Positions 49,056 to 54,222 of a stretch of DNA of 54,222 nt are shown piece after piece. Location: assembly GCA_002254605.1 (NCBI GenBank), contig NKPV01000004.1:1-54222 (forward strand), in the 5' to 3' direction. The notes under the pieces were generated by a model, which did no database searches, was not told the origin of the DNA, and saw only the letters and a program-made list of their open reading frames with translations. Within the stretch, counting starts at the first letter, position 1. Each line of letters opens with the position of its first letter. A program made the translations under genes and the position numbers. The stretch comes from Armatimonadetes bacterium JP3_11 (lineage in GTDB: Bacteria > Armatimonadota > Fimbriimonadia > Fimbriimonadales > GBS-DC).

Positions 49056-49730
49056 GTGAACCATAGCATCCTGATCGCTCCGTCCATTCTTTCCGCCGAT
49101 TTTGGCGCGATGCGCGAAGCGGTGCATGCTCTACAAGACGGCGGCGCGGACTGGATTCACTTCGATGTGATGGATGGGCACTTCGTGCCCAACCTCACTT
49201 TCGGTGCGCCGATGGTCGCCGCCCTGCGCCCCCACTGCAACTTGCCGTTTGATGTGCATCTGATGATCGAGCATCCCGAACGCCTGGTTCCCGATTTTGC
49301 GGAGGCAGGCGCGAACAGTATCACGGTGCATGCTGAAGCGTGTGTACACCTGCATCGCGTGGTGGAGCAGATACGCGAACTCGGTTGTGGCGTTGGGGTT
49401 GCGCTAAACCCGCACACACCGCTGGAGACCGTGCGCTACATCCTGCCTGCCATAGATGTTTTGCTGGTGATGACCGTTAACCCTGGCTTTGGGGGGCAGG
49501 CATTTATCGATCTGATGAAGCCGAAGATAGTGGAGGCGCGTCTGATGATTGAGCAGAGCGCGCCCCATGTGCTGTTGGAGGTGGATGGCGGCGTTTCACC
49601 CGACAACGCCCGCGAGTTGGTGGAGTTGGGGGCGCGTGTGTTGGTGGCAGGCTCCAGCGTGTTTAGTGCGCCTACGCCGCAGGAAGGCATTCGCGCGTTG
49701 CGGTTCGCCCTCGTCAGTCAAAAAGTATGA
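49056..49730 (+). CDS. rpe: Ribulose-phosphate 3-epimerase
   Basis: A 224-residue TIM barrel starting at GTG 49056, with GAGGAGG eight to nine bases upstream. Motifs: LIAPSILSADFGAMREAV, DWIHFDVMDGHFVPNLTFGAPMV, PFDVHLMIEHPERLV, LVMTVNPGFGGQAFID and LEVDGGVSPDNARELVELGARVLVAGSSVF. It interconverts ribulose-5-P and xylulose-5-P. It sits between the PASTA protein and a small membrane gene whose ATG overlaps its stop (ATGA). It often neighbours PASTA kinases and GTPases in other bacteria, and the coupling here fits that. Confidence 0.97.
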   Translation: MNHSILIAPSILSADFGAMREAVHALQDGGADWIHFDVMDGHFVPNLTFGAPMVAALRPHCNLPFDVHLMIEHPERLVPDFAEAGANSITVHAEACVHLHRVVEQIRELGCGVGVALNPHTPLETVRYILPAIDVLLVMTVNPGFGGQAFIDLMKPKIVEARLMIEQSAPHVLLEVDGGVSPDNARELVELGARVLVAGSSVFSAPTPQEGIRALRFALVSQKV

Positions 49731-50059
49731 AACGCAAACTCTCCAATCGGGCTTGGATGGCGATTTTGCTCACGGCGCTGGCTGGGTTAATCCCTGCGCG
49801 GCTCTTTCTGCTGCGCGCCCTGCCCCAAGAGACCGCCGACGAGAAGCGGATTTGGCTGATAGCGGCGAGCGCGATGCTAATCGCGGCGGTGGGACTGCTG
49901 TTCGCGCTGATGTGGCTCGCACTCAAAGACATTCGTGAGATTCAGGAGCAATACCGCAAGGCGCACCGCGCAGCCTTCGAAGAGATGACCGAGCAGATAC
50001 GCGCCGACTATCAGCGCAAACAGGCGCAACCGCAAAGCAAGCAAAATGGCGCTGACTGA
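49727..50059 (+). CDS. Small two-span membrane protein
   Basis: A 110-residue protein with two membrane helices (AWMAILLTALAGLIPARLFLL; IWLIAASAMLIAAVGLLFALMWLAL) and a charged C-terminal coiled-coil tail (EQYRKAHRAAFEEMTEQIRADYQRKQ). No family recognised. Its start overlaps the rpe stop and its end overlaps the ribD start by 14 bases, so it is translated with both. Confidence 0.75.
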   Translation: MKRKLSNRAWMAILLTALAGLIPARLFLLRALPQETADEKRIWLIAASAMLIAAVGLLFALMWLALKDIREIQEQYRKAHRAAFEEMTEQIRADYQRKQAQPQSKQNGAD

Positions 50060-51200
50060 AACCGATCTACGCTGGATGCGCCGTGCGGTGCAACTGGCAC
50101 GGCGCGGCTTTCCTGTGCCGAACCCCCATGTGGGAGCCGTGATTGTCAAAGACGGGGTGCTGGTAGGCGAAGGGTACCACCCTTACGCAGGCGCACCGCA
50201 CGCCGAGATTTTCGCGTTTCAACAAGCGGGCGACGCTGCCCACGGCGCTACCCTCTATGTCACCCTGGAGCCGTGCTGCCACTACGGGCGCACCCCACCC
50301 TGCACGAACGCGATTATCGAGCGGGGTATTCAGCGTGTGGTCGTGGGAATGACCGACCCGAACAACCAAGTTGACGGCAAAGGAGTCAACCAATTGCGCG
50401 CGGCAGGCGTACAGGTGGAGCTGCTTAACCCCCACAACTCCGCTGAGGCGAAAATTATCGAGGAGCTGGAAGCCATCAACCGAATTTATCTCTACTGGCG
50501 TCGCCACAACCGCCCTTTTATTACCCTCAAAGCGGCGATGAGCTTGGACGGCAAAATCGCGACGCGCACGGGCGACTCCAAGTGGATCACGAGCGAGCAG
50601 GCGCGGCGATACGCTCACCGCCTCCGAGCGGAGCATGCCGCGGTGCTGGTGGGGGCGGAGACGATACTCAAAGACCGTCCGCAGCTCACGGCGCGACTGC
50701 GCGGCGTCAGAAACCAGCCTCTGCGCGTGATTCTGGACACCCATTTGCGCCTCCATCCCGCGATGAAACAATATCAGCCCGTTCTGAACACGAAACAGGC
50801 GGAAACTTTAGTATATCACCTGCAACTGCCAGAGGAGGATACAGAGGAACGCGCGCGCCAACTGAGAGAAATGGGCGTGCAGACGAAAGCGTTTTTCCCG
50901 GAGCCGGGACAGCCTATGCGTGTCCCTGTGGAACAGGTGGTGCAAGATCTTGCTGCACGGGGCATTTCGAGCATTTTAGTTGAGGGTGGTGGGCAGGTCG
51001 CCGCGTCGTTTCTGGAGGCGCGGTTGGCGAACCGAATCGCCTATTTTTATGCGCCCAAACTCATCGGCGGGGCGGAGGCACGCACCGCACTGGAGGGGCT
51101 GGGCGTCACCAATGTTGCAGACGCGCCCCGCGTGAAAAATGTGTCCCTTCGCAAACTCGGCGGGGACTGGGTGGTGGAGGGCGATATCGAGTACCCCTAA
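50046..51200 (+). CDS. ribD: Bifunctional riboflavin deaminase/reductase
   Basis: A 384-residue fusion. The N-terminal cytidine-deaminase-type domain shows zinc ligands in GAPHAEIFAF and LEPCCHYGRTPPCTNAI. The C-terminal reductase domain begins at FITLKAAMSLDGKIATRTGDSKWITSEQARRYAHRLRA and includes ILVEGGGQVAASFLEARL. It carries out two steps of riboflavin synthesis on the pyrimidine intermediate. It is last in the PASTA-rpe-small protein-ribD operon; rpe shares ribulose-5-P, which is also a riboflavin precursor. It overlaps the convergent aminotransferase by four bases. Confidence 0.97.
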   Translation: MALTETDLRWMRRAVQLARRGFPVPNPHVGAVIVKDGVLVGEGYHPYAGAPHAEIFAFQQAGDAAHGATLYVTLEPCCHYGRTPPCTNAIIERGIQRVVVGMTDPNNQVDGKGVNQLRAAGVQVELLNPHNSAEAKIIEELEAINRIYLYWRRHNRPFITLKAAMSLDGKIATRTGDSKWITSEQARRYAHRLRAEHAAVLVGAETILKDRPQLTARLRGVRNQPLRVILDTHLRLHPAMKQYQPVLNTKQAETLVYHLQLPEEDTEERARQLREMGVQTKAFFPEPGQPMRVPVEQVVQDLAARGISSILVEGGGQVAASFLEARLANRIAYFYAPKLIGGAEARTALEGLGVTNVADAPRVKNVSLRKLGGDWVVEGDIEYP

Positions 51201-52489
51201 GCCAGCACCGCTTGCACCAGCTCGCGCGCGGCGACCACCGACTCGGCGAAGACCTGCAGGGCGAACTCCGCGTCTTGCTCGGTTAAAATCAGCGGCGGCT
51301 CCATGCGGATGACTTTGGGGTTGTTGAGGGTGTACGCCGCGATGACCCCCCGCTGTATCATGTTGGTGATGGTGAGCTCGCCGAAGTCGGCTTCGTGGAA
51401 CTCGACGCCGATCATCAGCCCGCGCCCGCGCACTTCTTGAATGAAGTCGGGGTACTCTGCCTGCACCTGACGCAGCCCGCGCATAAGCCGTTCACCGACG
51501 CGCTGCGCGTTTTCTACCAGCCCTTCTTGCTCGATGACTTCCAGAGTCGCCAGCCCAGCGGCGCAAGCGAGTTCGTTGCCGCCGAAGGTGCTGGTATGGA
51601 GCAGTGGATTTTCGCCGAACATCTCTTCCCACAGCGCCGCGCCTGCAGAGAAGGAGCCAATCGGCAGCACGCCGCCGCCCAGCGACTTCGCCAGCGTTAC
51701 GATGTCGGGGCGTACCCCCGAATGCTCGACGCCCCAGAGCTTCCCCGTGCGCCCCAGCCCGGTTTGCACCTCGTCCACGATAAGCACGGCGTTGTAGCGG
51801 TCGCAGAGCGCACGCAAGCGCGGTAAGTAGTCGTCGGGCGGAATGCGGATCCCGCCTTCGCCCTGAATCGGCTCGATGATCACGCCGGCGGTCTGGTCAT
51901 CGAAGTGCGCCTCGACCGCGTCGGCGTCGCCGAAGGGCACATGCACGAATCCGGGAAGCAAGGGGTCAAACGGCTTGCGGTAGACCTCGCGTCCGCTGGC
52001 GGAGAGGCTGCCCATCGTCTTGCCGTGATAGCTGCCGATGGCGCTGATCATCTTCACGCGCCCGGTGGCTTTGCGAGCGAGTTTGATCGCGCCCTCTACC
52101 GCCTCGGTGCCGGAGTTGCAGAAGAAACTGTACTGCAAATCGCCGGGCAGCACCTGCGCCAGTTTTTCCGCCAGTTGCGCCTGCGGCGCGTTGAACATGA
52201 TTTTGCTGGGCATCGGCATCATGTCCAGCTGGCGTTTTACGGCTTCCACCACTTTCGGGTGGCGATGCCCCAGCGCGAACATCCCATAGCCGCCCAGACA
52301 GTCCAGAAACTTCCGCCCTTGCGCATCCCAGATATAACAGCCCTCGGCATACCACTCCACGCCCAGCCCAGCAAATCGCAGTACCTTCGCCAGACCGGGG
52401 TTCAGGTGGCGTTCGGTGAGCTCGGCGATGGTGTCGGTAAACGCCTCTGGGTTTTCAGGAAAGCGTATCATCGCTTCGTTGCACCTCAC
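51197..52489 (-). CDS. Class III PLP aminotransferase, putrescine/ornithine type
   Basis: 430 residues from GTG 52489, whose GTGA overlaps the maf stop, or 424 from ATG 52471. The fold-type I signature is strong: FFCNSGTEAVEGAIKLARKATG, VIIEPIQGEGGIRIPPDDYLPRLRALCDRYNAVLIVDEVQTGLGRTG, and the Schiff-base Lys in IVTLAKSLGGGVLPIG. The N-terminus LNPGLAKVLRFAGLGVEWYAEGCYIWDAQGRKFLDCLGGYGMFALGH resembles putrescine aminotransferases (PatA/YgjG) more than GABA enzymes, but the substrate is uncertain. It is third in an operon with phenylalanine hydroxylase and Maf. Confidence 0.9.
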   Translation of the reverse strand: MRCNEAMIRFPENPEAFTDTIAELTERHLNPGLAKVLRFAGLGVEWYAEGCYIWDAQGRKFLDCLGGYGMFALGHRHPKVVEAVKRQLDMMPMPSKIMFNAPQAQLAEKLAQVLPGDLQYSFFCNSGTEAVEGAIKLARKATGRVKMISAIGSYHGKTMGSLSASGREVYRKPFDPLLPGFVHVPFGDADAVEAHFDDQTAGVIIEPIQGEGGIRIPPDDYLPRLRALCDRYNAVLIVDEVQTGLGRTGKLWGVEHSGVRPDIVTLAKSLGGGVLPIGSFSAGAALWEEMFGENPLLHTSTFGGNELACAAGLATLEVIEQEGLVENAQRVGERLMRGLRQVQAEYPDFIQEVRGRGLMIGVEFHEADFGELTITNMIQRGVIAAYTLNNPKVIRMEPPLILTEQDAEFALQVFAESVVAARELVQAVLA

Positions 52490-53100
52490 AGGGGATTATA
52501 CCTGCTGTCGGGTTGCCACACGCCCAGCGTTTCCAAGTGCTTCGCCAAGGTCGCCAGAGGCAACCCCACCACATTGAAATAGCAGCCCTGCACTTTTTCG
52601 ATGAGCAGAGCGCCGTATTCCTGAATGCCGTATCCCCCCGCCTTGTCAAACGGCTCGCCTGTGGCGATGTACCAGCGAATCCACGCGTCGCTGAGGGAGC
52701 GGAAGGTGACGCGCGAGCGTGGGGCATCTTGAATGATGTGGGTGGTGTGTCCGTTCTGGCGCAGCAGCAGGCACAGCGCAGTAATCACCGTGTGCGTGCG
52801 CCCGGAAAGCAATCGGAGCATATCGAACGCCTCGCGCTCGTCGGCGGGTTTGCCCAGCACGCGCCCGTCGATGATGACGAGCGTATCGGCGGCAATGATG
52901 AGGGCATCGGTATAGTGCGGCGCAACCGCCTCCGCTTTGGCTTTTGCTAATCGCTTGCCCAGCAGGGCAGGTCGCGCCGTGTACTCAGGTAGAGGCTCTT
53001 CAATCTGCGCTGGGTGTACTTCGAACGGTCTGCCGAACAATCGCATCAACGCCCGTCGGCGCGGCGATTGCGAAGCCAGCACCCAGCGCAGCGTCTCCAT
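52486..53100 (-). CDS. maf: Maf-type nucleoside triphosphate pyrophosphatase
   Basis: A 204-residue Maf protein: WVLASQSPRRRALMRLFG with the SxSxRR signature, PLPEYTARPALLGKRLAKAKAEAV, ADTLVIIDGRVLGKPADEREAFDMLRLLSGRTHTVITAL and DKAGGYGIQEYGALLIEKVQGCYFNVVGLPL. Family members hydrolyse dTTP, UTP or modified pyrimidine triphosphates to monophosphates and act as housecleaning enzymes. It begins three bases after the phenylalanine hydroxylase stop and overlaps the aminotransferase start, so it is in the middle of an operon. The TATAAT near its 3' end (52495-52500) is its Tyr-Asn codon pair. Confidence 0.96.
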   Translation of the reverse strand: METLRWVLASQSPRRRALMRLFGRPFEVHPAQIEEPLPEYTARPALLGKRLAKAKAEAVAPHYTDALIIAADTLVIIDGRVLGKPADEREAFDMLRLLSGRTHTVITALCLLLRQNGHTTHIIQDAPRSRVTFRSLSDAWIRWYIATGEPFDKAGGYGIQEYGALLIEKVQGCYFNVVGLPLATLAKHLETLGVWQPDSRYNPL

Positions 53101-53103
53101 ACC

Positions 53104-54036
53104 TTAGTCGACGGTCGCCTCGAGGAAGCTGCGGATGTCTTCCTCGCTCATGTTCGGCTCACCCGGAGCGACATTGTTCAACTTGCCTTCCAGCATCCAC
53201 CGCTCCAGCTCGTCCACAAGGTCGAACAGGTGGTCAAACGAGTCCACAATGAACAGCAACGGCTGGTAGTGGTCAATCTCAAAATACTGATTAATCACCC
53301 ACTCCAGCTGGATTGGGTAGCGTTGGACATCGGGTGATTCGATTGCGTGGGCGATTTCTCCGTAGGAGCTAAGCAAACCGCTGCCGTACACCTTCAGTTC
53401 GCCGTTCTTGCCGCGCATTAGCCCAAACTCGATAGTGAACCAGAAGAAGCGTGCCAGGGCGCGCGTGATGCTGATAATGCGTTGTACCTGCAGTTCGGGG
53501 TCTTTGATTTCCTGCACGATGCGCGCCGCGGTATGCGCCGCCTCGCCAAAGCGCACCAGGGTATCGGCAAAGCGCTTATCGGTGTGCATCGGTACATGCC
53601 CTGCGATGTCGTGGAAGATGTCGGGTTCGGGCAGGTAGTCAAGCGAATTGATGTCGCGCACGGTGATGGTGGTGGGGAACTCGCGGCGGCGGAGGCAATC
53701 GAAAAAGATATAGGCGGGCACATACCCCGACACCGCCTTCGCCTTGAAGCCTGTCAGGGGCGCCAAGAACTGGTTCACATCGTCCAGACGGGGCACACGA
53801 TGGGGGTCTAAACAGAGTTTGGACACGCCTTCCAGAAACTTCTCGGTGGCATAGCGTTGCCAGCGTTCTTGAATGCGCGCGTAGAGCCGTCGCCACGCTT
53901 CGTGGTTCTCCTCAGAGTACAGCTCGTACGGCTGCTCGATATACAGCTCGCCGCGATTGCGGGCAATCTCGATAAACGGGGCGCGGGTGGTGGTCAGCCC
54001 CATCCCCGGATAAAGTTTCGTTTCGGTAAGCGCCAT
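53104..54036 (-). CDS. phhA: Phenylalanine-4-hydroxylase
   Basis: Start ATG 54036 (MALTETKLYPGMGLTTTRAPF) has CGGAGG nine bases upstream; the track extends two dozen bases further. The 310-residue protein is a single-domain aromatic amino acid hydroxylase without a regulatory ACT domain. The non-heme iron site is visible as PDIFHDIAGHVPMH (two His) and a Glu in RFFWFTIEFGLMRG, followed by VYGSGLLSSYGEI. It hydroxylates phenylalanine to tyrosine using tetrahydropterin and oxygen. It is the first gene of the operon with maf and the aminotransferase; TATCCT at 54063-54058 is the likely -10 box. Confidence 0.95.
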   Translation of the reverse strand: MALTETKLYPGMGLTTTRAPFIEIARNRGELYIEQPYELYSEENHEAWRRLYARIQERWQRYATEKFLEGVSKLCLDPHRVPRLDDVNQFLAPLTGFKAKAVSGYVPAYIFFDCLRRREFPTTITVRDINSLDYLPEPDIFHDIAGHVPMHTDKRFADTLVRFGEAAHTAARIVQEIKDPELQVQRIISITRALARFFWFTIEFGLMRGKNGELKVYGSGLLSSYGEIAHAIESPDVQRYPIQLEWVINQYFEIDHYQPLLFIVDSFDHLFDLVDELERWMLEGKLNNVAPGEPNMSEEDIRSFLEATVD

Positions 54037-54069
54037 TGCTCTCATCCTCCGCGATATAGGATACCCCAC

Positions 54070-54222
54070 CGATCTTCAAAAGTTTAAGTGCTGTACGCCC
54101 TCACTCCCCTCTCCCGCCGCGTGGGTGCAAAGTAGCGCGACGATATTCCTGCCGTCGCACCGAGTCGCTTCTACCCTATAAGCCCCAACTCGGTGTTCCG
54201 TCATAAACCTTGCGCTTTTAGC
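54070..54222. other. Right-edge intergenic sequence
   Basis: No open frame with a credible start is seen. A pyrimidine-rich segment (CTCACTCCCCTCTCCC at 54103-54118) matches the arms of the hairpins at 824-859 and 19663-19692, but its partner arm is weak. TAGGGTATAAG-like text on the minus strand is not clearly a promoter. Confidence 0.35.

Noticed and set aside
52490-52500. TATAAT five bases before GTG 52489 as an independent promoter
   Set aside because: It lies within the last codons of maf (Tyr-Asn) and the GTGA overlap already explains expression by coupling; kept only as a possibility.
1-54222. CRISPR arrays, prophage, intact insertion sequences and rRNA genes
   Set aside because: I found no regularly spaced identical repeats, no transposase or integrase with catalytic motifs, and no rRNA-like sequence by eye.

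Overview
The window is a densely packed, GC-rich bacterial chromosome segment of about 54 kb carrying mostly housekeeping genes. Several traits point to Armatimonadota or a close relative: secreted proteins ending in paired dockerin-like loops (GDVNxDxxVDDADLL), an H-X9-DG prepilin-like protein, a GHL10-type glycoside hydrolase, and Xylose-isomerase-like TIM barrels. A two-domain glutaredoxin-like disulfide oxidoreductase is compatible with a thermophile. This placement is inference; there is no rRNA gene in the window. I see no CRISPR array, prophage or intact insertion sequence.

Layout. 1-6.4 kb: a partial sugar isomerase and a set of secreted proteins of mostly unknown role, one driven by a near-perfect sigma-70 promoter. 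6.5-9.5 kb: a large membrane protein with two von Willebrand A domains. 9.5-15.2 kb: minus-strand genes for 6-phosphogluconolactonase, an ECF sigma factor / anti-sigma / HtrA-like cluster, tRNA-Ile lysidine synthetase and a second TIM-barrel isomerase. 15.3-19.7 kb: an amidohydrolase, an alpha/beta hydrolase, and a head-to-tail pair of broken secreted/prepilin genes. 19.7-21.7 kb: rpsB-tsf. 21.8-28.8 kb: GHL10 hydrolase, purB, a divergent DprA-like protein, a large polytopic membrane protein and a small unknown protein. 29-35.6 kb: a redoxin / cytochrome c / copper monooxygenase fusion, a coiled-coil membrane protein, an M23 peptidase with dockerin-like tail and an Ntn-hydrolase. 35.6-38.9 kb: a frameshifted gene beside a degenerate tRNA-Thr, an orphan sensor-like protein, tsaD and rplY. 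38.9-47.2 kb: UDP-xylose synthase, disulfide oxidoreductase, nicotinamidase, glycosyltransferase, serA, an SDH-type membrane protease and a secreted protein with about twelve GDD repeats. 47.3-51.2 kb: an operon of PASTA pseudokinase, rpe, a small membrane protein and ribD. 51.2-54 kb: an operon of phenylalanine hydroxylase, Maf and a class III aminotransferase.

The most striking non-coding signal is that about a dozen genes have a sigma-70 -10-like hexamer (GTATAAT/GTATACT/GTATCCT type) ending only 6-9 bases before the start codon and no Shine-Dalgarno sequence, which predicts leaderless transcripts. Other genes here (rpsB, rplY, rpe, the secreted proteins at 3.8-6.4 kb, phenylalanine hydroxylase) have ordinary Shine-Dalgarno leaders, so two modes of initiation seem to coexist. 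The proteins most worth attention are the catalytically degenerate HtrA-like protein in the ECF operon, the PASTA protein lacking the DFG aspartate, and the three-domain copper monooxygenase fusion with all expected copper ligands.
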